From: Alphaproteobacteria bacterium
Lineage (GTDB): Bacteria > Pseudomonadota > Alphaproteobacteria > CACIAM-22H2
DNA: 64,000 nt
Reading direction: 5' to 3'
NCBI GenBank assembly: GCA_016124335.1
Contig: WGNX01000002.1
Coordinates: forward strand, 62,001 to 126,000
Shown here: one piece after another, positions 10,368-18,740 of the stretch
How the letters are laid out: every line of letters starts with the position of its first letter
Position numbering within the stretch: the first letter of the stretch is position 1
Made by a program: the position numbers and the translations under genes
The notes under the pieces: model-generated
Seen by the model: only the letters and a program-made list of their open reading frames with translations
Told to the model about the DNA's origin: nothing
The model's database searches: none

Positions 10368-11243
10368 ATGATTCGACGCATGTCCGACGACGCGGAACTG
10401 GCCGGGCGCGTGGCGCGCCTCACGCGGGCAAGCCAATGGCATCTTGTCGAGGCCGTGCCGCTTGCCTTCACCGCGCATCACCCGCAGGGGATGGTGCGTC
10501 TCGGCGACCGCTTCGTGATGTCATCGGTCGAGATCCTCGAACGGACCGTTCGTTACGGCGAACCGAAAGGCGGCCATGACCGTTCGGCCGGGAAAGGCCG
10601 AGGCATCCTGTTCGAATTCGATCTCAAAGGACACCTGCTGCGCGAAACAAGCCTTGGCGAGGGCGACATCTACCATCCGGGCGGGCTCGATTTCGACGGG
10701 ACGCACATCTGGGTGCCGGTCGCGGAATATCGGCCCGACAGCCGCTCGATCGTCTACCGCGTCGAGCCCGGGACGCTGGCGGCGCGCGAAGTGACCCGCC
10801 TTGCCGATCATCTGGGTGCGATCGTCCACGCGCATGACCGCGCCGAGTTGCATGCGGCGAGCTGGGGCGGGCGGCGTTATTACGGCTGGCGCCTTGATCG
10901 GGCACTGAACCCAGGCGCTCCGGCCGGCCCGCGCGACAATCCATCCCACTACATCGATTTTCAGGACTGCCACTATCTGGGCGGCGGCCGGATGCTCTGC
11001 TCCGGCCTCAACGCCTATCGGATGCGCGCCGATGCGCCGGTCTTTCCGCTTGGCGGGATCGAGATCGTCGATCTGGCGGACGGGCGCGCGCTGTTCCAGT
11101 TGCCCGTGTCGCTCTGGACGGCCTCCGGGCGTCCGGTGACCCAGAACCCGTTCTGGGCCGAAACGCACGGCGCAGCGCTTCGGTTCTATTTCGTGCCCGA
11201 CGACGACAGCGCCGTCCTCTACATCTACGATGTCACGCCGTAG
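10368..11243 (+). CDS. Hypothetical protein, probably beta-propeller-like
   Basis: A 291-residue soluble protein with no signal peptide or membrane segment. It contains repeated beta-rich stretches typical of a propeller-like fold (GMVRLGDRFVMSSVEI, YHPGGLDFDGTHIWVPVAEY, DFQDCHYLGGGRMLCSGL, FYFVPDDDSAVLYIYDV). It resembles DUF6454-type proteins, but I am not certain of the family. ATG codons at 10368 and 10380 are both possible starts; no clear ribosome site decides between them. It stands alone between the groESL terminator and a convergent membrane gene. Confidence 0.7.
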   Translation: MIRRMSDDAELAGRVARLTRASQWHLVEAVPLAFTAHHPQGMVRLGDRFVMSSVEILERTVRYGEPKGGHDRSAGKGRGILFEFDLKGHLLRETSLGEGDIYHPGGLDFDGTHIWVPVAEYRPDSRSIVYRVEPGTLAAREVTRLADHLGAIVHAHDRAELHAASWGGRRYYGWRLDRALNPGAPAGPRDNPSHYIDFQDCHYLGGGRMLCSGLNAYRMRADAPVFPLGGIEIVDLADGRALFQLPVSLWTASGRPVTQNPFWAETHGAALRFYFVPDDDSAVLYIYDVTP

Positions 11244-11249
11244 ACAGGC

Positions 11250-11438
11250 TCACTCGGTGCGGCAGGTCCGGATGCCGAGGATCGTGTAGGCCGGGCAGAA
11301 GCGGAACAGCGCGGTCGCGATCGGCACGATGCCGATCAGCGCCCACGGGCTCTGCGGGCCCCAGAAATAGAGCGACAGGATGAAGACGCCTGCGACAAGG
11401 CGAAGGATGCGATCGACATTTCCGACATTCGGCTGCAT
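11250..11438 (-). CDS. Small YgaP-like (DUF2892) membrane protein
   Basis: The 62-residue product has the DUF2892 pattern: MQPNVGNVDRILRLVAG, then two hydrophobic segments separated by GPQSPWALIG, and FCPAYTILGIRTC near the end. This is the transmembrane part found in YgaP-type proteins, where it accompanies a rhodanese domain; here it stands alone. The promoter region holds a short palindrome that could be an operator. Confidence 0.85.
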   Translation of the reverse strand: MQPNVGNVDRILRLVAGVFILSLYFWGPQSPWALIGIVPIATALFRFCPAYTILGIRTCRTE

Positions 11439-11456
11439 GGACGTACCCCCGATAAT

Positions 11457-11470
11457 TTAGGCCAACCTAA
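11457..11470 (-). promoter_or_regulatory. Candidate operator palindrome upstream of the DUF2892 gene
   Basis: TTAGG at 11457-11461 and CCTAA at 11466-11470 form an inverted repeat with a four-base spacer inside an AT-rich patch, about 20 bases before the DUF2892 start and where a minus-strand -10 element would lie. The binding protein is unknown. Confidence 0.35.
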
Positions 11471-11600
11471 TATTCCCATATTTTGTGCGGTTTGTCGCGG
11501 CCGGAAGCGGGCGGCGCCTTGCGCAAATTGTCGCGCGCGGGTTATGGACGCGAAAGCACCGGGGCTGTAGCTTGCGCCCCCTGCAACAGGCTTCGGGTCC

Positions 11601-12560
11601 ATGCGCGCCATTCTCGACGTCATCGTGCCGGTTTTCGGCATCATCCTGGCCGGCTACTTCTCCGGCCGCATAAAGCTGCTGGGACCCGACAGTTCCGATG
11701 CGCTGAACAAGTTCTGCTACTGGTTTGCCCTTCCGCCGGTGCTCTTCCTCGGTCCCGCGCGCGTGCCGCTCGAACAGGTCTTCAACCTGCCCTTCATCGC
11801 CACGTTCATGGGCGGCGTGGCGATCACCTGGATCGTGGCACTGGTCGTTGGGGTCGCGGCTTTCCGCGACCGGCCGGCGGTCACGGCGCTGGCGCTGCTG
11901 AGCGGGACGTTCTCGAACTCCGGCTACATGGGCATTCCGCTGTTCCTCGCGGCCTACGGGCCGCAAGGCGTGCTGCCGGCGGTCATTTCGACGGTCAGCT
12001 ACACGCTGCTGCTGGTCGCGACGACCGTCATCATCGTCGAGGCCGATCTTGCCGGGCACGGCGGCGCCGCGAAGGCGGTCGTCAACGTCATCAAGGGACT
12101 GGCGAAGAGCCCGCTGATCGTCGCTCCGCTATCCGGCCTCGCGTTCAACCTCTCCGGCCTGCCGATGCCAAAGCCGCTGTCGAATTTCGGCGAATTGCTG
12201 GGGGCTGCCGCAGGGCCGGCGGCGCTGTTCGCGATCGGGCTGTTCCTGTCCACGCGTTCGCTCGGCACGCTCGTGGGTGGAAAGAAGCTCGCCGAGGTGG
12301 GCTGGCTCGTCTACGTGAAGCTGATCATCCAGCCGCTCGCGACCTGGTGGCTTGCCGGCTATTTCGGGCTCGACCCGTTCTGGCGCGGGGCGGCGGTAAT
12401 TCTCGCCGCACTGCCCACGGCCGCGCTGTGCTTCGTTCTCGCCCAGCAATACAAGCAGTTCGTCGAGCGCGCGTCGGCGACGATCCTGATCTCGACGGTG
12501 CTATCCGCCTTCACGCTTTCGGCGGTGATGATCCTGTTCGAGGGGATCCGCCCGAACTGA
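11601..12560 (+). CDS. AEC-family (auxin efflux carrier-like) transporter
   Basis: The 319-residue inner-membrane protein has about nine to ten hydrophobic segments and family motifs: VIVPVFGIILAGYF at the start, LNKFCYWFALPPVLF, the SGTFSNSGYMGIPLF signature, and a second half with PLSGLAFNLSGLPMP, ending in ALPTAALCFVLAQQY. Members move small organic acids or related anions; the substrate cannot be deduced. The last 50 bases overlap the end of the convergent helicase gene. Confidence 0.85.
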   Translation: MRAILDVIVPVFGIILAGYFSGRIKLLGPDSSDALNKFCYWFALPPVLFLGPARVPLEQVFNLPFIATFMGGVAITWIVALVVGVAAFRDRPAVTALALLSGTFSNSGYMGIPLFLAAYGPQGVLPAVISTVSYTLLLVATTVIIVEADLAGHGGAAKAVVNVIKGLAKSPLIVAPLSGLAFNLSGLPMPKPLSNFGELLGAAAGPAALFAIGLFLSTRSLGTLVGGKKLAEVGWLVYVKLIIQPLATWWLAGYFGLDPFWRGAAVILAALPTAALCFVLAQQYKQFVERASATILISTVLSAFTLSAVMILFEGIRPN

Positions 12561-15363
12561 AGAACGCGCGGGTCTTCGCGATCGCTTCGGCAAGGCCCAG
12601 GCGCTCGATCGTCACGCCGGGCGGAAAGGCTGCGGCAAGGCGCGAGGGAAAGCGCGAATCGAGCAGCACGAAAACGCCGCAATCGTCGGCCCGGCGCACC
12701 AGCCGGCCGAACGCCTGCTTGAGACGCAGCCGCACCATCCGGTCGTCGTACGCACCCTTGCCGAAATGGGCGCGCCGGGCCTTGTGCAGGATGTCCGGGC
12801 GTGGCCACGGCACGCGATCGAACACGATGAGGCGCAGCGAGCGGCCCGGCACGTCCACGCCGTCGCGCACCGCATCGGTGCCCAACAGGCACGAATCCTC
12901 CTCTGCGCGGAAGATGTCCACGAGTGTCGATACATCAAGACGGTCGACATGTTGGGCATAGAGCGGCAGACCCGCCTGTTCGAGCGCGGCGCCGATGCGC
13001 GCATGTACGGCCTTGAGCCGCCCGATCGCGGTGAACAGCCCCAGCCCGCCGCCCTTCGAGGCGAGGAAGAACTCGCGATAGGCGGCGGCGACGCGATCGG
13101 GCTCGTCGCGGCCGAGATCGTTGACGACAAAGACCCGCGTGTTGGCTGCGTAGTCGAACGGCGAGGGGACTTGCGCGCGCGTCCATTCGGGCATGTGTGC
13201 GGCACCCGTGCGCGCGGCCGCCGCCGCCCAGTCGGCGTCCACGTCGCCGGTCGAATCGGTCAGCGTTGCCGATGTGACGAGCACGCCGTGGGCCGGGCGC
13301 AGCACGGCAGCGGCGAACGGCACCGTCGGGTCGATCCAGCGGCGGTGCAGCCCCACATCGACATCGCGCCCGTCGCTGCGTTCGAGTGCCATCCAGTCGA
13401 CGAATTCCGGCGGCGTTTCGGTCGAAAGCGATTTGAGCATCGCGCGCCAGCCCGCAAGCTCGTTGCCCGCGCGCCGGACGATGCCCCGCGCCACGGCCTC
13501 GATGCGCGAACGTGTGGCCGTGTCGATTTCTGCGGCTTCGTCGTCAAGCCGCGCGACAAGGAGCCTGGCGAGCGCCACCATCGGTTCGGCGATGCGTGCA
13601 AGGGCGGCATCGAGCCGGTCAGCCGTTTCGATCAGGCCATCGACCGGCGGGCGGATGTCGGCCTCCAGCGAATAGCCGTCGGCCGTGTCGGCAGGTGCGC
13701 GCGCCAGGACCTGACGGCGTACCGCGGCGAGGAATGCTTCGGCCGGGCCGGTCGTTTCGCCGGCAAGCCGCTGCAGCCAGCCTTCGCCCGGCAGCGCATG
13801 TGCGGCCGCGACCGCTTTTTCCAGAAGGGCCGGTCCGTGTTCGAGGTCGGCGACAAGTTCGCCAGCGCGTGCCTTCAGGCCGCGCACGCGGCTGCGCGTA
13901 CCGCCTTCGGCCCCGACGATCCAGCGGCGCAGCTCGACCGTTTCCTGCCCGGTCAGCGCACCGCCGAAGGCGGAGTCGGCCGCGTCGAAAACGTGATGAC
14001 CTTCGTCGAAGACATAGCGCGTGGGCAGGGCCGCCTGCGCCGAGCCTGCCGACAGGTCGACCGCGGCGGCACCGAGGGCCGCCTGCATCATCACCAGCGC
14101 GTGATTGGCGATGACGATTTCCGCACGACGCGCGCGGCGCACGGATTTCTCGATCGGGCAGCGCGCATAGTGCGGGCAGGCCGAATAGATGCATTCTCCG
14201 CGCCGGTCGGCGAGGCCGCGCGTGCGCGCCCGGCCGACGAGATCGGGCATCCATGCGGGAAAATCGCCACCCACCATGTCGCCATCGCGGCTGGCCGCCG
14301 CCCAGCGCGCCATCAGGCCGAGAGCTGTCGCATCGTGCGGGCGCGACGACAGGCCGCGGACGGCGTCTTCGAGATTGAGCAGGCAGAGATAGTTCTCGCG
14401 CCCCTTGCGGATGACGACCTTGCGCGCTTTCGTCGCGGGGTCTTCGTGCAGCCGGTCAAGCTCGCGGTCGATCTGGTGCTGGAGATTCTTGGTGTAGGTC
14501 GAAATCCAGACGGCCGCCTCGTTCTTTTCCGCCCACAGCGTCGCCGGCGCGAGATAGCCAAGTGTTTTTCCGACACCCGTTCCGGCCTCGGCCACCACAA
14601 GGCGCGGGGTGTCTTCCGTTTCGCGCGGCACGAAGGCTTGCGAAACCGCCGAGGCGTAGTCTGCCTGCTCCGGGCGCGCTTCGCTGTCGTCGCCCAGCAT
14701 TTCGGCAAGGCGCCGTCGGGCTTCGTCGGGATCGACGGGGAACGAGCCGGGCGGCGGCTCGGGCGCCTGTTCGCTCCATTCCTCGATCCGGCGCCAGGCT
14801 TCAAGCCCCTGCACCGAACGGTCGGATTGGTCGGCGTCGGGCGAATCGCCAAGCGCCGCGAGCACCGCGTCGGCCCAACGCCAGCCGCCGCGCGCCATCG
14901 CGCGCGCGGCCCCGACGATGTCGGGATTCCGCGCGACGAGCGGTTCGGCAAGTTCGGCCAACAGGCAGCGCACCGCTTCGTGCACGGCCTGCGCTTCGGC
15001 CGCAAGCCCGTGGGGCGCCGGCAGGCCCACCGCTTCGGCAAGGCCGCGTGCCGTCGGCAGGCAGAAGCGTGCGGGCCGCACGAACGCGAAAAGCTCCAGC
15101 ACGTCGTAGCACGCAAGCCGGTCGAGCCCCAGCCGCCGCGCAGTCGCGGGTGCGTGGACAAGGATCGGCGGTTCGGCGAGTGCGCGGCTTGCCGCTTCCT
15201 TGAGGCGGATCTCGTCGATCTCGCCGTCCGCCGACAGCCATGCGGCCTGCACGACGCCGGCCGCCACCACCGGCACTTCGGGCACGCGCACGCTCGAGGT
15301 GCGCGGATTGCCGGCACGGAAGGGGACGACCGTCGAACTGCCGGCGGAGGGCGAATCGCGCAT
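12511..15363 (-). CDS. DinG/XPD-like ATP-dependent DNA helicase with Fe-S cluster
   Basis: A 950-residue superfamily 2 helicase. Walker A is in AEAGTGVGKTLGY near residue 257, a four-cysteine Fe-S insertion lies around residues 389-405 (CIYSACPHYARC plus upstream cysteine candidates), the DEAH box appears as DEGH in YVFDEGHHVF near 450, and the second motor ends with GRLVRRADDCGVF. About 240 residues precede the helicase core. Such enzymes unwind damaged or structured DNA and R-loops. I chose the ATG at 15363 because the upstream sequence lacks helicase-like character. It is divergent from lysyl-tRNA synthetase. Confidence 0.88.
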   Translation of the reverse strand: MRDSPSAGSSTVVPFRAGNPRTSSVRVPEVPVVAAGVVQAAWLSADGEIDEIRLKEAASRALAEPPILVHAPATARRLGLDRLACYDVLELFAFVRPARFCLPTARGLAEAVGLPAPHGLAAEAQAVHEAVRCLLAELAEPLVARNPDIVGAARAMARGGWRWADAVLAALGDSPDADQSDRSVQGLEAWRRIEEWSEQAPEPPPGSFPVDPDEARRRLAEMLGDDSEARPEQADYASAVSQAFVPRETEDTPRLVVAEAGTGVGKTLGYLAPATLWAEKNEAAVWISTYTKNLQHQIDRELDRLHEDPATKARKVVIRKGRENYLCLLNLEDAVRGLSSRPHDATALGLMARWAAASRDGDMVGGDFPAWMPDLVGRARTRGLADRRGECIYSACPHYARCPIEKSVRRARRAEIVIANHALVMMQAALGAAAVDLSAGSAQAALPTRYVFDEGHHVFDAADSAFGGALTGQETVELRRWIVGAEGGTRSRVRGLKARAGELVADLEHGPALLEKAVAAAHALPGEGWLQRLAGETTGPAEAFLAAVRRQVLARAPADTADGYSLEADIRPPVDGLIETADRLDAALARIAEPMVALARLLVARLDDEAAEIDTATRSRIEAVARGIVRRAGNELAGWRAMLKSLSTETPPEFVDWMALERSDGRDVDVGLHRRWIDPTVPFAAAVLRPAHGVLVTSATLTDSTGDVDADWAAAAARTGAAHMPEWTRAQVPSPFDYAANTRVFVVNDLGRDEPDRVAAAYREFFLASKGGGLGLFTAIGRLKAVHARIGAALEQAGLPLYAQHVDRLDVSTLVDIFRAEEDSCLLGTDAVRDGVDVPGRSLRLIVFDRVPWPRPDILHKARRAHFGKGAYDDRMVRLRLKQAFGRLVRRADDCGVFVLLDSRFPSRLAAAFPPGVTIERLGLAEAIAKTRAFFSSGGSPRTGSSPPKA

Positions 15364-15455
15364 GAAGGCATCATAAGGCGTCCGCGGGCGTTGACGCACC
15401 GGCGCACGCGCCCTAGTTTCGCGGGCCGTTTTCCACTTCAGGGCCCGAAATTGCC

Positions 15456-17072
15456 ATGACCGACCAAGCCGCATCCTTTTCCGTCGCCCCGCCGAGCCGT
15501 GCGGACGCGATGAAAGGCCGCGCCTGGCCGTTCGAGGAGGCGCGCAAGCTGCTCGCCCGCATCGGCGACAAGACCCCGGCCAAGGGCTATGTCCTGTTCG
15601 AGACGGGCTACGGTCCTTCGGGCCTGCCGCATATCGGCACGTTCGGCGAGGTCGCGCGCACCACGATGGTACGCAAGGCCTTCGAGCTGCTGTCGGATGT
15701 GCCCACGAAGCTCTTCGCGTTCTCCGACGACATGGACGGCCTGCGCAAGGTGCCGGACAACATCCCGAACGGCGAGATGCTGGCCCGGAACATCGGCATG
15801 CCGCTGACCGCGGTGCCCGACCCGTTCGGCAAGTTCGACAGCTTCGGCGCACACAACAACGCCATGCTTCGCGACTTCCTCGACCGCTTCGGCTTCGAAT
15901 ACGAGTTCAAGTCGTCCACGCAGATGTACAAGTCGGGCGCATTCGACGCGACGCTGCTTGCGGTGCTGAAGAACTATCACGCGATCCAGGCGATCATGCT
16001 GCCCACGCTGCGCGAGGAGCGGCGGCAGACCTATTCGCCCTTCATGCCCGTCTGCACGAAGACCGGGCGCGTGCTGCAGGTGCCCACCGTCGAGACGAAG
16101 CCCGACGCCGGCACGATCGTCTACCGCGACGAGGACGGCACGCTGGTCGAAACGCCGGTCACGGGTGGCCGGTGCAAGCTGCAATGGAAGATCGACTGGG
16201 CGATGCGCTGGACGGCGCTATCGGTCGACTACGAAATGTCGGGCAAGGACCTGATCGATTCGGTCAAGCACTCGTCCAAGGTCACGCGCGCGATCGGCGG
16301 CAAGCCGCCGGAAGGCTTCACCTACGAGCTGTTCCTCGACGAGAACGGCGAGAAGATCTCGAAGTCGCGCGGCAACGGGCTGACGATCGAGCAGTGGCTC
16401 ACTTACGGCCCGCCGGAAAGCCTGTCGCTGTTCATGTACCAGCAGCCCAAGGCCGCCAAGCGCCTGCATTTCGACGTGATCCCGCGCCATGTGGACGACT
16501 ATCTTTCGTTCGTCGAGCGCTATCCCGCGCAGAACGTGCAGCAGCGCCTCGACAATCCGGTCTTCCACATCCATGGCGGCAACCCGCCGGCACCCGAAGC
16601 CAACGGCCTGCCATTCAGCATGCTGCTGAACCTCGTCGGTGTCGCGAATTCGCTGGAGAAGGACGTGCTGTGGGGCTTCATCACGCGCTACGCGCCGAAA
16701 GCTTCGCCCGCGGCCAACCCGATGCTCGACCGGCTCGTGGGCCATGCGATCGCGTATTTCCGCGACTATGTCGAGCCGTCGCGGCGCTTCCGCGTCCCGA
16801 CCGGCATCGAAGCCGCGGCCTTGCGCGATCTTGACGATTGCCTGTCGAAACTTCCTGCCGATGCGAGCGCCGAGGACATCCAGAACGAGGTCTACGCGGT
16901 GGGCAAGCGCCACGCGTTTCCCGAACTGAAGGCGTGGTTCCAGGCGATGTACGAGACGATGTTCGGCGCAAGCCAGGGCCCGCGCATGGGCTCGTTCATC
17001 GCGCTTTACGGGATCGCGCCGACGCGCGCGCTGATCGCGCGCGTGCTAGGTGGCGGGATGGCGAAGGCCTGA
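15456..17072 (+). CDS. lysK: Class I lysyl-tRNA synthetase
   Basis: The 538-residue enzyme charges tRNA-Lys. It is the class I form, common in archaea and in alphaproteobacteria, not the class II LysS: the Rossmann motif appears as PHIGTFGEV near residue 60, and the KMSKS loop as KISKSRGNG near 300. Length fits the family. The gene is monocistronic between the divergent helicase and the convergent S24 regulator; a palindrome and T-run just after its stop act as a terminator for the opposite strand. Confidence 0.96.
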   Translation: MTDQAASFSVAPPSRADAMKGRAWPFEEARKLLARIGDKTPAKGYVLFETGYGPSGLPHIGTFGEVARTTMVRKAFELLSDVPTKLFAFSDDMDGLRKVPDNIPNGEMLARNIGMPLTAVPDPFGKFDSFGAHNNAMLRDFLDRFGFEYEFKSSTQMYKSGAFDATLLAVLKNYHAIQAIMLPTLREERRQTYSPFMPVCTKTGRVLQVPTVETKPDAGTIVYRDEDGTLVETPVTGGRCKLQWKIDWAMRWTALSVDYEMSGKDLIDSVKHSSKVTRAIGGKPPEGFTYELFLDENGEKISKSRGNGLTIEQWLTYGPPESLSLFMYQQPKAAKRLHFDVIPRHVDDYLSFVERYPAQNVQQRLDNPVFHIHGGNPPAPEANGLPFSMLLNLVGVANSLEKDVLWGFITRYAPKASPAANPMLDRLVGHAIAYFRDYVEPSRRFRVPTGIEAAALRDLDDCLSKLPADASAEDIQNEVYAVGKRHAFPELKAWFQAMYETMFGASQGPRMGSFIALYGIAPTRALIARVLGGGMAKA

Positions 17073-17102
17073 AAAAAAGATGCCCAGGTCGAGCCCGGGC
17101 AT
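17072..17102 (-). terminator. Rho-independent terminator for the S24 gene (minus strand)
   Basis: ATGCCC (17080-17085) pairs with GGGCAT (17097-17102), with two more G-C pairs inside. On the minus strand this stem is followed after one base by seven T (17078-17072). It lies 60 bases beyond the S24 stop. Confidence 0.7.
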
Positions 17103-17150
17103 GACTGTCCTATTTTGGGCGTCACCCGCGGGCTTGACCCGGGGCGCCGC
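17080..17150. repeat. Two copies of an intergenic palindromic repeat
   Basis: The minus-strand form of the first copy is GTCATGCCCGGGCTCGACC, ending in TGGGCAT (17080-17105); a second diverged copy begins GTCACCCGCGGGCTTGACCC near 17120 on the plus strand. GTCAT-CCGGGCTTGACCCGGG-type palindromes are a widespread extragenic repeat in alphaproteobacterial chromosomes. They fill most of the gap between lysK and the S24 gene, at the left edge of the phage cassette. Confidence 0.6.
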
Positions 17151-17162
17151 GGATTCAGGCGG

Positions 17163-17801
17163 CTACTGGCTCACCCACAGGATGCGGTGGCAGAACACGA
17201 CGTCGGAGATTTCCAGCGTGCGCTCGCCGTGCGCGGCGTTGAGCGAAGTCAGCTCCAGCTTGCGCTGGCCCTTGCGGATGAGCTGCTTGGCCATCACCTC
17301 GCCGCCGGTCGTCTTGACCACCACGCGGTCGCCGCGGCGCAAGCTCGCCTGCGGGGCGACGACGATCGTGTCGCCGTCGCGATAGACCGGCTCCATGCTG
17401 TCGCCGGCAACCATCAGCGCATAGGCGTGCGTATCGGCAAGTTCCGGGAACAGCAGCTCGTCCCAGCCCGTTCCGGTCGGATAGCCGGCGTCGTCGAAAA
17501 AGCCCTTTTCGCCCGCCTGCGCATAGCCGATCACCGGGATGCGGCGCATGGCGCCGGCCGCACTCGGCACCGTGCCGATATAGCCGACGAATTCCGACAT
17601 CGTGGCACCGGTCGCCTCAAGGATCTTGGCGATGCTCTCGGTCGACGGCCAGCGCGGCCGGCCGTCGCGCGACACGCGCTTGGACTTGTTGAACGTGGTC
17701 GGATCGAGTCCGGCGCGGCGCGCGAGACCCGAGGGGGAAAAGCCATGATCGCCTGCGAGCTGATCGATGGCCTGCCAGACATCGGCGTGACGGAGAATCA
17801 T
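17163..17801 (-). CDS. HTH/S24 peptidase regulator (LexA/CI-type)
   Basis: The 212-residue protein joins an N-terminal helix-turn-helix (LSPS-like GLARRAGLDPTTFNKSKR near residues 25-42) to a C-terminal S24 domain. The serine of GDSMEP is residue 135 and the lysine of AKQL is residue 172, the 37-residue spacing seen in LexA; Ala96-Gly97 is a plausible self-cleavage site. Such proteins repress genes until RecA-stimulated autocleavage. The ATG at 17801 starts the conserved domain. It is transcribed away from the phage-like cassette, as expected for its repressor. However, very similar regulators occur as ordinary chromosomal genes in alphaproteobacteria, so the link is not proven. Confidence 0.85.
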   Translation of the reverse strand: MILRHADVWQAIDQLAGDHGFSPSGLARRAGLDPTTFNKSKRVSRDGRPRWPSTESIAKILEATGATMSEFVGYIGTVPSAAGAMRRIPVIGYAQAGEKGFFDDAGYPTGTGWDELLFPELADTHAYALMVAGDSMEPVYRDGDTIVVAPQASLRRGDRVVVKTTGGEVMAKQLIRKGQRKLELTSLNAAHGERTLEISDVVFCHRILWVSQ

Positions 17802-17838
17802 GTGTGAATTTTTGCTCAGGGTTCGGGGGTTTGCACTA

Positions 17839-17850
17839 GGTAAGTATACC
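17839..17850. promoter_or_regulatory. Candidate operator in the divergent S24 / cassette promoter region
   Basis: The 146-base gap 17802-17947 is strikingly AT-rich. GGTA-AGTA-TACC (17839-17850) is a short palindrome that contains, on the minus strand, TATACT (17848-17843), a good -10 for the S24 gene about 40 bases before its start. The -35 is poor. This is a natural place for autoregulation. Confidence 0.35.
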
Positions 17851-17947
17851 AAAAATTATCCATAAAAGAAAATAAACATATTTCTAGCTGGACTTCGTGC
17901 CTCAAATTTGATGTTTTTGATTTGTTCTTTCGACTGGAGATAGTGAA

Positions 17948-18415
17948 ATGGCGACGCAAACCGCAGTTTCCCGATACGGCACAGGCGAGCTGCGCGGCGG
18001 CGCTGCAACGGTGGGCGCGGTCGCACTTGTCGCCTTTACCGATCGGACTGAAATCGCGTGGCTGCGCGGGCTTCGGCGGGGCTTCCGGCATTGCGCGATC
18101 TGGGTCCGCGCGGGCGATTTCTGGATCGCGCATGAAGCCTTGTCACATCAGTGTTATGTCGGCGTCTTGGCGGCCGTCGATACGCGCCAGTTGCGCGCCG
18201 GGCTGCGAGCCGCCGGCTACCGCGTCGTGAAGGCACGGATCGCCGCCGCACCCCGGCGCCTGGCGCCGGTCCTTCCGCTCACGTGCGTGGAGGGGGTTAA
18301 GCGCCTGCTGGGGATCCATTCGTGGCGTATCCTGACGCCCTGGCAGCTCTACCGGTATTTGATCCGTAGGCATCGAAATTTGCATTTGACAAATAACCTA
18401 AATAGGAATATTTAA
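17948..18415 (+). CDS. Cassette protein, possible permuted NlpC/P60 (YiiX-like) cysteine hydrolase
   Basis: A 155-residue protein with no signal peptide. HCAIWVRAGDFWIAHEA places a histidine (H48) in a strand, and LPLTCVEGVKRLLGI places C113 at the start of a helix. This His-then-Cys order and spacing is that of circularly permuted NlpC/P60 (YiiX/LRAT-like) folds. The assignment is inference from pattern only. It could be a cell-wall or lysis enzyme, or a virion protein. GGAG lies eight bases before the ATG. It is first in the plus-strand cassette; its last 30 bases contain the promoter for the following structural genes. The C-terminal tail (HLTNNLNRNI) is AT-rich. Confidence 0.6.
   Translation: MATQTAVSRYGTGELRGGAATVGAVALVAFTDRTEIAWLRGLRRGFRHCAIWVRAGDFWIAHEALSHQCYVGVLAAVDTRQLRAGLRAAGYRVVKARIAAAPRRLAPVLPLTCVEGVKRLLGIHSWRILTPWQLYRYLIRRHRNLHLTNNLNRNI
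18386..18414 (+). promoter_or_regulatory. Strong sigma-70-type promoter of the structural operon
   Basis: A perfect TTGACA at 18386-18391 is followed after 17 bases by TATTTA at 18409-18414. It overlaps the last codons of the preceding gene and lies in an AT-rich patch (18370-18500), about 110 bases before the first structural gene. Confidence 0.7.
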
Positions 18416-18524
18416 TATTTGACGTTGGATTTTTCGGATTTCGCGTCGCAGGCTTGCCAAGAAATTGGGCATGTTTGCAACGGAAATAGGAAAAAATGCG
18501 GATCACATGCACAGGAGGTTGAAC

Positions 18525-18740
18525 ATGGGTGGTTTTTTCTCGGCTCCCGATATCCCGGCTCCCCCGCCGCCGCCGCCGCCCCCACCGCCCGAGGATCCGG
18601 AAAAGGCGGCGCGAGAGGCACGGATCAAGGCGCTCATGCGCCGCCGGCGCGGGCGCGCCGGCCTGGTCACGACCGGCGAGCGCGGCGTGCTGGTGGAGCC
18701 TGCCGGCTCGCTGCTTCCGGCCACGAAGCTGGGCGAATGA
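18525..18740 (+). CDS. Small proline-rich phage protein preceding the portal
   Basis: The 71-residue product begins MGGFFSAPDIPAP, then a run of about ten prolines, then a basic helix (AAREARIKALMRRRRGRAG) and GERGVL near the end. Short proteins of this build (glycine/phenylalanine start, proline run, RRRRGRAG, late TGERG) regularly stand directly before the portal gene in T7-like prophages; the function is unknown. AGGAGG at 18513-18518 supports the ATG at 18525. Its stop overlaps the portal start as ATGA. Confidence 0.75.
   Translation: MGGFFSAPDIPAPPPPPPPPPPEDPEKAAREARIKALMRRRRGRAGLVTTGERGVLVEPAGSLLPATKLGE

Noticed and set aside
12766..15459. An 897-codon open frame on the plus strand across the helicase gene
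   Set aside because: The opposite strand has all helicase motifs in order. The plus-strand translation is arginine-rich without recognisable domains, a typical GC-rich shadow.
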